From Nonomuraea montanisoli (GTDB lineage Bacteria; Actinomycetota; Actinomycetes; Streptosporangiales; Streptosporangiaceae): DNA of 64,000 nucleotides. Below, piece after piece: positions 9,191 to 17,894 of this stretch; the first letter of the stretch is position 1; each line of letters opens with the position of its first letter. A program made the translations under genes and the position numbers. The stretch lies in the NCBI RefSeq assembly GCF_013363975.1, contig NZ_JABWGN010000007.1:487021-551020 (forward strand), read 5' to 3'. The notes beneath the pieces were generated by a model that saw nothing but the letters and a program-made list of their open reading frames with translations, searched no databases and was not told where the DNA came from.

Positions 9191-9944
9191 CGGCGAGGCG
9201 CGGCTGCGTCTGTGCGGAGGCGAGGGCGGCGAGGCGCGGCTGCTGCTCTGCGGGGGCGATGACGGCGAGGCGCGGCGGGAAGCGCTTCGCCTGCTGCGCG
9301 AGGCCGGCCTGGACGTCGGCGGGTTCGCGCACGACCTCGGCAACCTCCTCGGGGTGGTCCTGGGCCACGCCGAGCTGGCCCTCGACGCGCTGCCCGAGGA
9401 CGCTCCCGGCCGCGCCGACGTCGAGCGGATCCGGCAGGCGGCCGAGCGCGGCGAAGCCCTGTCCCGGAGGTTCCTGGCGCCCGGCCGCGCGGACCGGCCG
9501 AGCCCGACCGATCTGAACGCGGTCGTCGAGGAGACGGCCCGCCTGGTGCGCCCCGCGCTCGGGGGCGAGGTCGAGCTCGACACCCGGCTGTCCGAAGGGC
9601 TGCCCGCCGTCGGCATCGACCGGGCCGCGCTGGAGAACGCGCTGCTCAACGTACTGGTCAACGCGCTGGCCGCCATGCCCGACGGCGGACGGCTGACCAT
9701 CGAGACGGCCCCGCCGGAGGGCGACGAGCGGGTCCGGCTCACCGTCCGCGACACCGGTCACGGCATGCCGGCCGAGGTGGCGGAGCACGCGTTCGAGCCG
9801 TTCTTCACCACCAGGGAGCGGGGCACCGGCCTCGGCCTGTGCAGCGCCCGCGGGGCGGTGGAGGAGGCCGGCGGCCGGACCACCCTGGCGTCCCGGCCGG
9901 GCCGCGGCACCAGCGTCCACATGCACCTGCCCCGGGCTCGCTGA
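9153..9944 (+). CDS. Soluble sensor histidine kinase (HATPase_c)
   Basis: 263 residues from ATG 9153. No membrane helix is seen, so this is a cytoplasmic kinase. A HisKA-like helix with GFAHDLGNLLG carries the probable phospho-His. The ATPase domain shows the N box (NALLNVLVNALAAM), G1 (DTGHGMP), F region (FEPFFTT) and G2 (GTGLGLC). The first 45 residues are odd: three near-repeats of LLLCGGDDGEAR replace a recognisable sensor domain and could be a protein-interaction or low-complexity region. Coupled to the response regulator upstream. Confidence 0.85.
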   Translation: MVPIHVLLCRGDDGEARLRLCGGEGGEARLLLCGGDDGEARREALRLLREAGLDVGGFAHDLGNLLGVVLGHAELALDALPEDAPGRADVERIRQAAERGEALSRRFLAPGRADRPSPTDLNAVVEETARLVRPALGGEVELDTRLSEGLPAVGIDRAALENALLNVLVNALAAMPDGGRLTIETAPPEGDERVRLTVRDTGHGMPAEVAEHAFEPFFTTRERGTGLGLCSARGAVEEAGGRTTLASRPGRGTSVHMHLPRAR

Positions 9945-10093
9945 GCCGAGGCGGGCGTCGGCCCGCGCACCCGCCGAGGGCTGGCTGACCTGGGGCGGGC
10001 GTCGCTCCGCGCGTCCGGTCGCGCACGCCCGGGAACGATGAAGACCACCACAGTCGTTGGAGCAGGTGAACCCCCGCCACGAAGGGAGGGACC

Positions 10094-10945
10094 TTGCACC
10101 ACAACGGCCTGCGCACCGCCGTCCTGCTGGGCGGCATGTCGGCGCTGATCCTCGTCGCGGGTGCGTGGCTGGGCGGCGACACCGGCCTGCGGATCGCGTT
10201 CGTGCTGGCCGTGGCGAGCAACGCCGTCGCCTGGTTCTTCTCCGACCGCATCGCCCTGTCCGCCATGCGGGCGCGGCCGGTCAGCGAGGTGGAGCACCCC
10301 GCCCTGTACCGCATCGTCCGCGAGCTGTCCACGCAGGCCCGCCAGCCGATGCCGCGCCTGTACGTCTCGCCCACGGTGCAGCCGAACGCGTTCGCCACCG
10401 GCCGGAGCCCGCGCAGGGCCGCCGTCTGCGTGACGTACGGGCTGACCCAGCTCCTGGACGAACGGGAGCTGCGCGGCGTGATCGGGCACGAGCTGTCGCA
10501 CGTGTACAACCGCGACATCCTTCTCTCGTCGGTGGCCGGGGCGCTGGCCACGATGATCACCTGGCTCAGCTACGTGGCGGTCTTCTTCGGCGGCTCGGAC
10601 GACGACGAGGGGCCGGGGTTCGTAGGGGCGCTGCTCATGATGGTGCTGGGGCCGGTGGCCGCGGGCATGGTCCAGGCGGCGATCTCCCGTACGCGCGAGT
10701 TCCAGGCGGACGAGTGCGGGGCCAGGCTCACCGGCGACCCGCTGGCGCTCGCCTCCGCCCTGCGCAAGATCGAGCTGGGCGCGCGCCGCCTGCCGCTGCC
10801 CGAGAACAGCCGCCTCACCTCGGCGTCCCACATGATGATCGCCAACCCGTTCAGCGGCTCGGGCTTCGGCCGGCTGTTCTCCACGCATCCGCCCACGTCC
10901 GAGCGCGTCGCCCGGCTGGAGCGCATGGCGGGCTACCGCCGCTGA
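10094..10945 (+). CDS. htpX: HtpX-like M48 membrane zinc metalloprotease
   Basis: 283 residues; degrades damaged membrane proteins at the inner membrane. Two N-terminal helices (about 8-45) are followed by the M48 domain with GHELSH (zinc ligands and catalytic Glu) and the third-ligand region EFQADECGARL; two further helices lie at about 140-200. The C-terminal FSTHPPTSERVARL is typical of HtpX. The start is a TTG at 10094 with a strong GGGAGG site. The order of motifs and length match the family well. Confidence 0.92.
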   Translation: MHHNGLRTAVLLGGMSALILVAGAWLGGDTGLRIAFVLAVASNAVAWFFSDRIALSAMRARPVSEVEHPALYRIVRELSTQARQPMPRLYVSPTVQPNAFATGRSPRRAAVCVTYGLTQLLDERELRGVIGHELSHVYNRDILLSSVAGALATMITWLSYVAVFFGGSDDDEGPGFVGALLMMVLGPVAAGMVQAAISRTREFQADECGARLTGDPLALASALRKIELGARRLPLPENSRLTSASHMMIANPFSGSGFGRLFSTHPPTSERVARLERMAGYRR

Positions 10946-10982
10946 GACCCCCGTCCGGGACGAGCCGGTCATAATCATCCCC

Positions 10983-12470
10983 ATGGCCCGATCCCCCCGG
11001 CTCAGCGAGGCCGAACGCAAGCTGTGGAACGCCTTTCCCACCGGGGAGACCGTGAAGCTCGCCCCGGTGGCGGCCGCCGCCGGCACCACGGCGGGGGAGA
11101 ACGCCCCCAAGGACGGCGACACCTGGGGCCCTGACCGGACGATCCGCGCCGAGGTGATCGCGTCCCTGCTGCTGGGCGCGCGCGAGTCCGCGCCCGGCTC
11201 GGTGGCGGCCGTGCGGTTGCACGGGGCGCGGATCACCGGCTCCCTGTCCATCCTCGGCGGGCGGGTGGAGCACGAACTCCAGCTTCGCGGCTGCCATCTG
11301 GACGAACCCGTCCTCCTCACCGCCACGACCACCCGCACCGTACGCCTGATCGACTGCGCGCTGCCGGGCTTCAGCGGTGGCGGCATGCGGGTGGCGGGCC
11401 ACCTGAGCCTGTCCGGTTCGAACATCACCGGCACCGTCCGCCTCGGGCGTGCCGTGTTCGAGAGCGGGCTGTGGCTGGGCGGCACCCGCCTGACCGCCGA
11501 CGACGTGTGGGCCCTGTCGGCCGGCTCGATGGTCGTGGAGAGCGGCGCGACGTTACGGGGCGCCGACATCACCGGCGGCGTCCGCCTGGCCGGCAGCCGC
11601 GTGAACGGCGACGTCAACTTCGAGGGCGCGGCCATCCGCAACCCCGGCGACTACGCGATCAGGGCCGACGACATGGTGGTCGAGGGCGCCGTCCACTTCA
11701 CGCGCGGCTTCACGGCGACGGGCTGCGTCCGGCTGCGCGGGGTGCGCGTCAACGGCACGCTCTCCGTCAACGGCGTCCTGAGCAGCCCCGACACCGCGTA
11801 CGCGCTGCACGCCAGCCACATGGACGTCCGCGAGCTCTACCTCAAGCCCGCCATGCCCATCGAGGGCGTCGTCAACCTCGCCTACTCCCGCGTCGGCACC
11901 CTTCAGGACGATCCCGGCACCTGGCCCGAGAAGCTGCGCCTCAACGGCCTGACGTACGACCGGCTGCGCGGCAGCGGCGTGGAGCGGCGCGTGGAGTGGG
12001 TCGCGCGCGACCCGGAGGGCTTCCGGCCGCAGCCGTACGAGCAGCTCGCCGCCTGGCACCTCCGCGACGGCAACGACGGCCTCGCCCGGCGCGCCCAGCT
12101 CGCCAAGCTCCGCGCCAGGCGCCGCACCCAGGGGCCGGGCCAGCGGGCATGGGGACGGCTGCTCGACGTCACGGTCGGCTACGGGCACCGTCCCTGGCTG
12201 GCGGGGGTCTGGTTCGCCGTGCTGCTGCTCGCGGGCACCGTCGCCTTCGGCCTCAACCCGCCGCGGCCCCTCAAGCCGGACGAGGCGCCGGTCTTCGACT
12301 CGTTCGCCTACAGCTTCGACCTGCTGCTCCCGCTGCCCACCTTCGGGCAGCGGGAGATGTTCGACCCGGCCGGATGGACGCAGGGGCTCGCGTACGGGCT
12401 GATCGTCGCCGGCTGGATCCTGGCGACGGCGCTGATCGCGGGCGCTACGCGGGTCCTCCGCCCTCAGTGA
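10983..12470 (+). CDS. Beta-helix-like protein with C-terminal membrane helices
   Basis: 495 residues. The first ~330 residues repeat short hydrophobic units such as ARITGSLSILGG, MRVAGHLSLSGSNI and SRVNGDVNFEGAAI, the spacing expected of a bactofilin- or pentapeptide-like right-handed beta-helix. Two membrane helices follow at about residues 407-425 and 465-485. Close relatives are often labelled membrane-associated oxidoreductase, but I see no cofactor motif, so a structural or scaffolding role is more likely. Its end overlaps the convergent Nudix gene by about 26 bp. Confidence 0.7.
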   Translation: MARSPRLSEAERKLWNAFPTGETVKLAPVAAAAGTTAGENAPKDGDTWGPDRTIRAEVIASLLLGARESAPGSVAAVRLHGARITGSLSILGGRVEHELQLRGCHLDEPVLLTATTTRTVRLIDCALPGFSGGGMRVAGHLSLSGSNITGTVRLGRAVFESGLWLGGTRLTADDVWALSAGSMVVESGATLRGADITGGVRLAGSRVNGDVNFEGAAIRNPGDYAIRADDMVVEGAVHFTRGFTATGCVRLRGVRVNGTLSVNGVLSSPDTAYALHASHMDVRELYLKPAMPIEGVVNLAYSRVGTLQDDPGTWPEKLRLNGLTYDRLRGSGVERRVEWVARDPEGFRPQPYEQLAAWHLRDGNDGLARRAQLAKLRARRRTQGPGQRAWGRLLDVTVGYGHRPWLAGVWFAVLLLAGTVAFGLNPPRPLKPDEAPVFDSFAYSFDLLLPLPTFGQREMFDPAGWTQGLAYGLIVAGWILATALIAGATRVLRPQ

Positions 12471-12909
12471 TCCTCCTCAAGATGTGGGCCACCTCAGGGG
12501 GGTGAACCACCTCGTCCGTGGCGTCGAGCTCCTCGGCGCTCCACCAGCGGTGCCCCACGGTGGTGGCCTTCTCGATCTCCTCCATGTCGTCGAACGAGAC
12601 CTCGGCCGCGCCGACCCGCACCGCGAAGAACGTCTGGTCCTGGGTGATGGCGTACTGGGCGAAGGAGAACTCGACCGTGCTCGTGCCGTACGGACCGGTG
12701 AACTCGCCCACCTCGGCGCGGATGCCGACCTCCTCGCGCAGCTCGCGCGCGGCGGCCTCCTGCAGCGTCTCGCCCTCCTCCAGCGCGCCGCCGATCGTGA
12801 ACCAGAAGCGCTCGTCGGGGCGTGCGGGCTCGAACCCGTACAGCAGCAGAACCCGGTCCTGGTCGTCGACGGGCAGGACCCGCGCGGTGAACCGCCGAAG
12901 GGGAATCAT
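12445..12909 (-). CDS. Nudix hydrolase
   Basis: About 154 residues. The Nudix box reads GALEEGETLQEAAARELREEVG (positions about 45-66), matching Gx5Ex7REUxEExGU with all catalytic Glu residues. The chosen start is ATG 12909 (MIPLRRFTARV), because the residues further upstream are low-complexity; a GTG two codons earlier (12915) is an alternative. Substrate, probably a nucleoside diphosphate derivative, cannot be assigned. Convergent with the beta-helix gene and divergent from the broken XRE gene. Confidence 0.85.
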   Translation of the reverse strand: MIPLRRFTARVLPVDDQDRVLLLYGFEPARPDERFWFTIGGALEEGETLQEAAARELREEVGIRAEVGEFTGPYGTSTVEFSFAQYAITQDQTFFAVRVGAAEVSFDDMEEIEKATTVGHRWWSAEELDATDEVVHPPEVAHILRRITEGGGPA

Positions 12910-12985
12910 CGTCACGTCGCCCGAGCCTACCGAGCCGCCGATCGCGCCACCCGCTACGGATCCCTTCCCGGCCGGAACCTCAGCC

Positions 12986-13281
12986 ATGGTCAGGGTGAAG
13001 GGGCACTGGCGGCGGCTGGGCGGCGGCGGATCGGTGTGGGTGCGGCCGCACGTGCGCGGGGCGGTCGCCGGCGCCGCACTGCCCTTGAACGGCCCTCAGG
13101 CCGCACTCGCGGAGACCCTGCGCCGTACCCACGAGGGGAAAGGGCTCACCGTCAAGGAGGCCGGCCGGCGAGCGGGGTGGCCCCGCCGGACCTCATCGGC
13201 TTCGAGCGCGGCCTCAGCGTGCCCACGACGCAGGAGCTGGACGTCCTCGCCCACGTGTACGGGCTGTCGCGAGGAGAGTGA
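12986..13281 (+). pseudogene. XRE-family helix-turn-helix gene, frameshifted
   Basis: From ATG 12986 the frame encodes KGHWRRL...VWVRPHVRG, then the first half of an XRE HTH (LAETLRRTHEGKGLTVKEAGRRAG). At about 13176-13186, within GGGGTGGCCCCG, the HTH continues only in another frame: APPDLIGFERGLSVPTTQE then LDVLAHVYGLSRGE, ending at 13281. A single base gain or loss in the G/C run explains this. Either the gene is inactivated or the assembly has an error. The recognition helix is split, so the product as written would not bind DNA. Confidence 0.65.
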
Positions 13282-13409
13282 GAGAACCTGATGACGACGC
13301 GTGGGTCTTCCGCCGGACGGGACTGGCCGGCCCGGGACGCAGGCAGCGACGAAGAGCGATGACAAGAACTGCGCCCCGGAACGAACGCCCGACCCGGCCT
13401 GTCCTCCAC

Positions 13410-13901
13410 CTACCGGTAGTTGACGAACTGCAGCGCGATGTCGAGGTCCTTGCCCTTGAGCAGGGAGATGACGTCCTGCAGGTCGTCCTTCTTCTTCGAG
13501 CTGACCCGCAACTCCTCGCCCTGGATCTGCGCCTTGATGCCCTTGGGCCCCTCGTCGCGGATCAGCTTGGAGATCTTCTTGGCGTTCTCCTGGTCGATGC
13601 CCTCCTTGAGGCTCACTAGCATGCGGTACTCCTTGCCCGACAGCTTGGGCTCGCCCGCATCCAGGATCTTCAGCGACAGATTCCGCTTGACCACCTTCTC
13701 CTTGAACACGTCGAGCGCGGCGTTCGCCCGCTCTTCACTGTTCGCCTTGATCTCGATGTTGTCCTGCCCGGACCAGGCGATGCTCGCCCCCGTGCCCTTG
13801 AAGTCGAAACGGTGCCCGATCTCCTTGACGGTCTGGTTCAGCGCGTTGTCGACCTCCTGGCGGTCGATCTTGCTGACGATGTCGAAAGACGAATCGGCCA
13901 A
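13410..13901 (-). CDS. yajQ: YajQ-family nucleotide-binding protein
   Basis: 163 residues, the normal family length. The start is decided by homology and spacing: the family begins MADSSFDIVSK, which here needs a TTG at 13901; a GAGAGG site lies 8 nt upstream of it, whereas the ATG at 13910 directly abuts that site. Conserved segments RQEVDNALNQT, RFDFKGTGASI and LLKGKDLDIALQFVNYR are all present. Members bind cyclic di-GMP or tRNA/rRNA; the role in actinomycetes is not settled. Confidence 0.92.
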   Translation of the reverse strand: MADSSFDIVSKIDRQEVDNALNQTVKEIGHRFDFKGTGASIAWSGQDNIEIKANSEERANAALDVFKEKVVKRNLSLKILDAGEPKLSGKEYRMLVSLKEGIDQENAKKISKLIRDEGPKGIKAQIQGEELRVSSKKKDDLQDVISLLKGKDLDIALQFVNYR

Positions 13902-14172
13902 AACGCACATCCTCTCAGCTGCGAACGCATGTCTGCGGTGTCCGGCCCGGCCTCCGGGCTCGCCGACCACGCATCGCGCCCCCGTGAACACGGACCCAGC
14001 GCACGAGCCTAGCCAGCATCGGCCCGTAGTGCAGTCCACCAGGCCCGTACCCCTCCACCCTGCCACCATCCGGCACAGGTACGGCCGTGATCCCGGGGCG
14101 GCACAAACCGGTGTCACGTGCACCCCGGAAGTCCGCTATTCTTCTGTCTGTCGCCGCGAGAGCGGAAGACAC

Positions 14173-14254
14173 GGCAGGTTGCCCGAGTGGCCAAAGGGAG
14201 CGGTCTGTAAAACCGTCGGCTCAGCCTACGCAAGTTCGAACCTTGCACCTGCCA
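14173..14254 (+). tRNA. tRNA-Tyr (GUA), integration target
   Basis: The acceptor arms GGCAGGT and ACCTGCC pair perfectly; the anticodon stem CGGT/ACCG encloses a loop CTGTAAA, giving anticodon GTA. The long variable arm expected of bacterial tRNA-Tyr and the TTCGAA T-loop are visible; discriminator A is followed by CACACCA. Its 3' half (from about 14204) is repeated at 41.6, 52.7 and 55.8 kb, so this is the attachment site used by the integrases in this window and the only intact copy. Confidence 0.93.
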
Positions 14255-14266
14255 CACCAGCAGAAA

Positions 14267-14307
14267 GAGGCCCTTCACCAGCGGAAACGCGGTGAAGGGC
14301 CTCTCTC
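14267..14307. terminator. Hairpin downstream of tRNA-Tyr
   Basis: A strong stem pairs GAGGCCCTTCACC with GGTGAAGGGCCTC across a short loop. A diverged copy of the same hairpin follows the att4 repeat near 55.85 kb, so it travelled with the tRNA 3' end. Confidence 0.75.
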
Positions 14308-14353
14308 GTTGTGTCCGGCTGTCCATGGTCATCTACGGCGGGCTACGGCCATC

Positions 14354-14373
14354 CGCGGCTAATACGCGGCTAA
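14354..14373. repeat. Integrase arm-type repeat next to att1
   Basis: Reads CGCGGCTAATACGCGGCTAA, an 11-bp-period direct repeat of CGCGGCTAA. Near-identical copies sit beside the other att sites at 41546-41565, 41829-41848 and 52926-52945. The position near every well-preserved att core suggests an integrase or Xis binding site. Confidence 0.6.
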
Positions 14374-14381
14374 GTTTGAGG

Positions 14382-14418
14382 GCGCTGTGGCATCCCAGAT
14401 CTTGGGATGCCACAGCGC
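14382..14418 (-). terminator. Perfect hairpin at the trailer end of CRISPR array 1
   Basis: Sixteen-base arms (GCGCTGTGGCATCCCA and its complement) flank a five-base loop and touch the oldest repeat of array 1. Leftward pre-crRNA would run into it, so it probably ends that transcript. No T run follows, as is common for actinomycete hairpin terminators. Confidence 0.6.
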
Positions 14419-15178
14419 GAAACCATCCCCGCGTGCGCGGGGAGCACCGGCTCCAGAGGTCTGCGTGCATGAGGTGGCGGGGACCATCCCCGCTGCGCGG
14501 GGAGCACGGCAGCGCGTACACGTACGGCGAGCCGCCCGGGGGACCATCCCCGCGTGCGCGGGGAGCACTCCTCGCGGGCGAGTCCGCGGCGGGCGATCTC
14601 GGGACCATCCCCGCGTGCGCGGGGAGCACGTGGAGACCGACGAGCACCGCGCCGCCGGCGAGGGACCATCCCCGCGTGCGCGGGGAGCACCCGAGTGGAC
14701 GCGCGCCGTCGGCCCGGCCTACGGGACCATCCCCGCGTGCGCGGGGAGCACTCGGAGGCCGCGGAGGCCCTGGGCATCGTCGGGGGACCATCCCCGCGTG
14801 CGCGGGGAGCACCACTCGACCGGGCTGAACTTCCAGCCGACCTTGGGACCATCCCCGCGTGCGCGGGGAGCACTCCGTGCCGGACAGCAGCACCTGGGCG
14901 GTGTCGGGACCATCCCCGCGTGCGCGGGGAGCACCCGACTATTTCGCTCACGAGCTAGGCGCCTGCGGGACCATCCCCGCGTGCGCGGGGAGCACTCTCC
15001 TATCCGGAGTTGGCCGAACCCGGGCCTGGGACCATCCCCGCGTGCGCGGGGAGCACGTGCCGGTCGCCATGAGCGGCGACGACGTCGAGGGACCATCCCC
15101 GCGTGCGCGGGGAGCACAGCTTCGCCCTCCAGGGGGACTCTTCCATGATGGGACCATCCCCGCGTGCGCGGGGAGCAC
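14419..15178 (-). CRISPR. CRISPR array 1 (type I-E), 13 repeats, 12 spacers
   Basis: 29-bp repeats starting GGGACCATCCCCGCGTG and ending CGGGGAGCAC on the + strand recur every 61 bp, giving 32-bp spacers. By comparison with the E. coli I-E repeat the transcribed strand is minus, with the leader at the right end. The leftmost repeat begins GAAACC and the second lacks one base, decay typical of the trailer end. All spacers differ from one another. The repeat matches arrays 3 and 4, so the cas operon at 32.8 kb should serve it. Confidence 0.97.
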
Positions 15179-15300
15179 TCTTCCTGACCTGCGGCGATCT
15201 AACCGGCAGACTTCCGTTCTGAGCACTTTTGGAGAAACGGACATTTTGGGCTGCGGGCCTCAGGTTGCTGTGAAAGCAGTTTATGTATCGGTGCCAAGGA
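15179..15300 (-). promoter_or_regulatory. Leader of CRISPR array 1
   Basis: Directly after the last repeat comes TCTTCCTGACCTGCGG and, about 40 bp on, GAGCACTTTTGGAGAAACGG followed by ACATTTT. The same two blocks in the same order follow arrays 2 and 3, marking this as the leader, read leftward. It is visibly AT-richer than flanking coding DNA. Confidence 0.75.
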
Positions 15301-15495
15301 GGCTAGGACAGGGTATGTCCGGCGGACTCCTTGGGGCAGGCACTCAGGGGACAGCCTCGTCGGGTCGTGCTCTCGGCCCATGGCTCTCGACTAACACGCC
15401 CCACGGAGCTGAAAACAGCATTCTCCCTCATAGGCCACGGGGGAGTACTGGGGTCGAGTCATAAGGTGTTGCCAACCCCTACGCAAGGAGGCTGG

Positions 15496-15576
15496 ATGAT
15501 TCCCGGATGCGGCTCATGCGACTGCTACACCGTGGAGACCGGAAGCGTGTTGGTCGGCCAGGAAGACAACTTCTAG
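15496..15576 (+). CDS. 26-residue Cys-rich peptide between CRISPR arrays 1 and 2
   Basis: An ATG at 15496 stands behind a strong AAGGAGG site and a possible TAAGGT -10 box near 15464. The product starts MIPGCGSCDCYTVETG and ends GQEDNF; Cys4, Cys8 and Cys10 form a C-x3-C-x-C cluster. A perfect 10-bp hairpin terminator follows at 15614-15640. The combination of promoter-like sequence, optimal ribosome site, stop and terminator within about 200 bp argues for a real transcription unit. I do not recognise the family. A modified peptide, a metal-binding regulator or a leader peptide are all possible. Confidence 0.5.
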   Translation: MIPGCGSCDCYTVETGSVLVGQEDNF

Positions 15577-15613
15577 GAACGCTCGGCGAAGATTGTCCTC
15601 TGGCGCGCACAGG

Positions 15614-15640
15614 ATGCTGAGCCCCCGGAGGGCTCAGCAT
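15614..15640 (+). terminator. Hairpin after the 26-residue peptide gene
   Basis: ATGCTGAGCC pairs perfectly with GGCTCAGCAT across a seven-base loop, about 38 bp after the peptide's TAG. Confidence 0.7.
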
Positions 15641-15711
15641 ACTTTGGAGAGCGAAGCAGTCGTGGTAGCGCGGGAAGCGGGGGCCGAAGACGCCTCGACG
15701 GTCCACTGTCA

Positions 15712-16833
15712 AAGGATCACCCCACGTGCGCGGGGAGCACCCGCTTCCATCGCTCCTGGCTCCACAGAGGATCATCCCCGTGGGCGCGGGGAGCACTCCG
15801 GGTAGAGCACCGCGTAGGGAAGTGCCGCGGGACCATCCCTGCGGGCGCGGGGAGCACGACATCAGCAGGTAGAGGTTGTAGATGTGGTAGGGACCATCCC
15901 CGTGGGCGCGGGGAGCACAGCGGGTACCACGCCTGCGTGAGCTGGATGCCGGGACCATCCCCGCGGGCGCGGGGAGCACACTGGCACGTCGCGATATCCA
16001 TCACGCGGCCTGGGACCATCCCCGCGGGCGCGGGGAGCACGACGACATCCTCCTCCACCCGGGCTCGGTGCAGCGACCATCCCCGCGGGCGCGGGGAGCA
16101 CACGGGGGGCTTGGGGACCTCGACCTGGACGCCGGGACCATCCCCGCGGGCGCGGGGAGCACACTGGCACGTCGCGATATCCATCACGCGGCCTGGGACC
16201 ATCCCCGCGGGCGCGGGGAGCACGACGACATCCTCCTCCACCCGGGCTCGGTGCAGCGACCATCCCCGCGGGCGCGGGGAGCACACGGGGGGCTTGGGGA
16301 CCTCGACCTGGACGCCGGGACCATCCCCGCGGGCGCGGGGAGCACACTGGCACGTCGCGATATCCATCACGCGGCCTGGGACCATCCCCGCGGGCGCGGG
16401 GAGCACTCGACCTGCCAGTTCAGCTCGTCGGCGACCGGGGGACCATCCCCGCGGGCGCGGGGAGCACATCCTCCGCGCCACTGGGTACAGCGCTCAGTCG
16501 GGACCATCCCCGCGGGCGCGGGGAGCACCTACCTGGACGACCTGGAACTGTCCGCCGTGCGGGACCATCCCCGCGGGCGCGGGGAGCACCCACCACCGCG
16601 CGGCCGGGTGGTCGTCGAGCAGGGACCATCCCCGCGGGCGCGGGGAGCACCTGTAGCCGTAGGGGAAGAACAGCTCCGGGTCGGGACCATCCCCGCGGGC
16701 GCGGGGAGCACTCGCGGGCGGCGATGTCGGCTGAGTCGGGGTCGGGACCATCCCCGCGGGCGCGGGGAGCACCTAATACACATTCCTGGCACCTCGCTGG
16801 TAGAGGGACCATCCCCGCGGGCGCGGGGAGCAC
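15712..16833 (-). CRISPR. CRISPR array 2 (type I-E variant repeat), 19 repeats, 18 spacers
   Basis: Same 29/32 architecture, but the repeat centre is GCGGGCGCGG instead of GCGTGCGCGG. The leftmost repeat is badly decayed and has the T-type centre (ACGTGCGCGG); the second is also degenerate. Spacers 5, 6 and 7 recur as a tandem block: order A-B-C-A-B-C-A between 15980 and 16377. A repeat mutation (GCGACC for GGGACC) is carried at 16073 and 16256, confirming duplication of a 183-bp unit. The leader is at the right end, transcription leftward. Confidence 0.97.
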
Positions 16834-16920
16834 TCTTCCTCACCTGCAGTGATGTGTGCGGCGGACGTCACCTTGAAGCAGTTTCGGAGACTTGGACATT
16901 CAGGGCAGAAGCCTTCGCTT
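16834..16920 (-). promoter_or_regulatory. Leader of CRISPR array 2
   Basis: The flank begins TCTTCCTCACCTGC and contains GCAGTTTCGGAGACTTGGAC about 45 bp later, matching the leader blocks of arrays 1 and 3. Confidence 0.75.
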
Positions 16921-17465
16921 AGCCGTTGGAGCGGTCGTCTTCCTGCGACTCTATGGGCTTAGTCGGGTCAGGCCGGACTCATCGATGATTCCGTCCTAGG
17001 CTGACTCTGGTCGCGAACGAGACCGGACCTCTGGCGGACATCTCTATGGCGGCCATCCCGTTCCGGATCCCGTTTGTCGTAGATCAGGTGTGCTCTTGCG
17101 GAGCACACAACGCCTCAGCTTGGCGCGCTCGGTCGCATCGCGAAGCCTCCTGTTGCTCAGTCCCTCAAAGGCTTCTGATGAGATCGCTGTAACTGGTAAC
17201 GCTGAAGAAAGCGCCGGCGTTTAGGGCAATCGGCGGACATACAAAGCGATCTTCATCTGCCTCATTCTGTAGTGAAAGCCGATTTGGGCATTAGATGTAG
17301 TTTTGATGCTTCATGTCGCGTTGCGCCCATGTGGTCACTTATCGCATGCAAACTCGGCATGGTTTCGAGGGTGCGGCAAGTGATCTTCTTCTAAGGCTGC
17401 TAGCGTCCTCTCATTCCAAGGAACACGGGAAGTTGTAGGCCGCTAAGCGAGAGTAGAGGTGCTTC
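16921..17465. other. Gene-free, relatively AT-rich interval
   Basis: No ORF with plausible codon use or RNA fold was recognised. The interval is less GC-rich than its surroundings, suggesting foreign or decayed DNA, and may hold the promoter of the small membrane protein at 17466. Confidence 0.4.
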
Positions 17466-17666
17466 GTGAACAATCAGTCCCACCCCACCTTCGACCTGCG
17501 GGCATTCGTCCTCCTGATGTTCGCGGCTCTCATAGGAGGCGTCACGGGCGCGCTGACTTACGCGTCTGGGGCAGGACTCCCGCAGAGTCTGCTGGCGAGC
17601 GGAGCTGCCGGTGGCGCAGCACTATTGTGGGCGAGAAGCGTCCTGGGGCCACCTGACATGTGCTGA
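17466..17666 (+). CDS. 66-residue small membrane protein
   Basis: GTG start at 17466. The product has two hydrophobic stretches (AFVLLMFAALIGGVTGALTY and SLLASGAAGGAALLWA), so it probably spans the membrane once or twice. It stands alone between CRISPR array 2 and the integrase. Codon use is plausible for the host but less GC-rich. No family recognised. Confidence 0.5.
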   Translation: MNNQSHPTFDLRAFVLLMFAALIGGVTGALTYASGAGLPQSLLASGAAGGAALLWARSVLGPPDMC

Positions 17667-17781
17667 AGGGTGCGCTCCCTGTATCAGACGGGGCGAGCGA
17701 TGCGGTGCAGGGTAATCTGCAAGTCTCTGTCTTGCTCCCTACATGAGTAGGGATGACCCCACGGGAAGTTGGATAGTGAGG

Positions 17782-17802
17782 GTGCTCCCCGCGCATGCGG
17801 GG
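17782..17802 (+). repeat. Isolated partial CRISPR repeat
   Basis: GTGCTCCCCGCGCATGCGGG matches the first two thirds of the repeat, including the A-to-T-region variant of the last array 4 repeat, then diverges. There is no partner repeat at 61-bp spacing. Oriented as in array 4. It may be a scar of an array. Confidence 0.6.
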
Positions 17803-17830
17803 CCTGCTTCAATGGTGGGAATTCGCCGAA

Positions 17831-17863
17831 TGAGGGGCTCGTCATCAAGGCGGGCCCCTCATT
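17831..17863. terminator. Hairpin downstream of integrase A
   Basis: ATGAGGGGC and GCCCCTCAT arms flank a loop just past the integrase stop; likely bidirectional terminator. Confidence 0.6.
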
Positions 17864-17894
17864 GATCGCATAGCGCAAACGACTGGCTCTGGCC

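Noticed and set aside
14387..15148. Long ORFs through the CRISPR arrays encoding repeated PSPRARGA or AGMVP units
   Set aside because: They are translations of the 61-bp repeat-spacer periodicity in all frames and both strands, here and across arrays 2-4; no gene features.
15331..15576. An 81-residue protein ending in the Cys-rich peptide
   Set aside because: The upstream 55 codons have no start signal; the AAGGAGG site supports the internal ATG at 15496.
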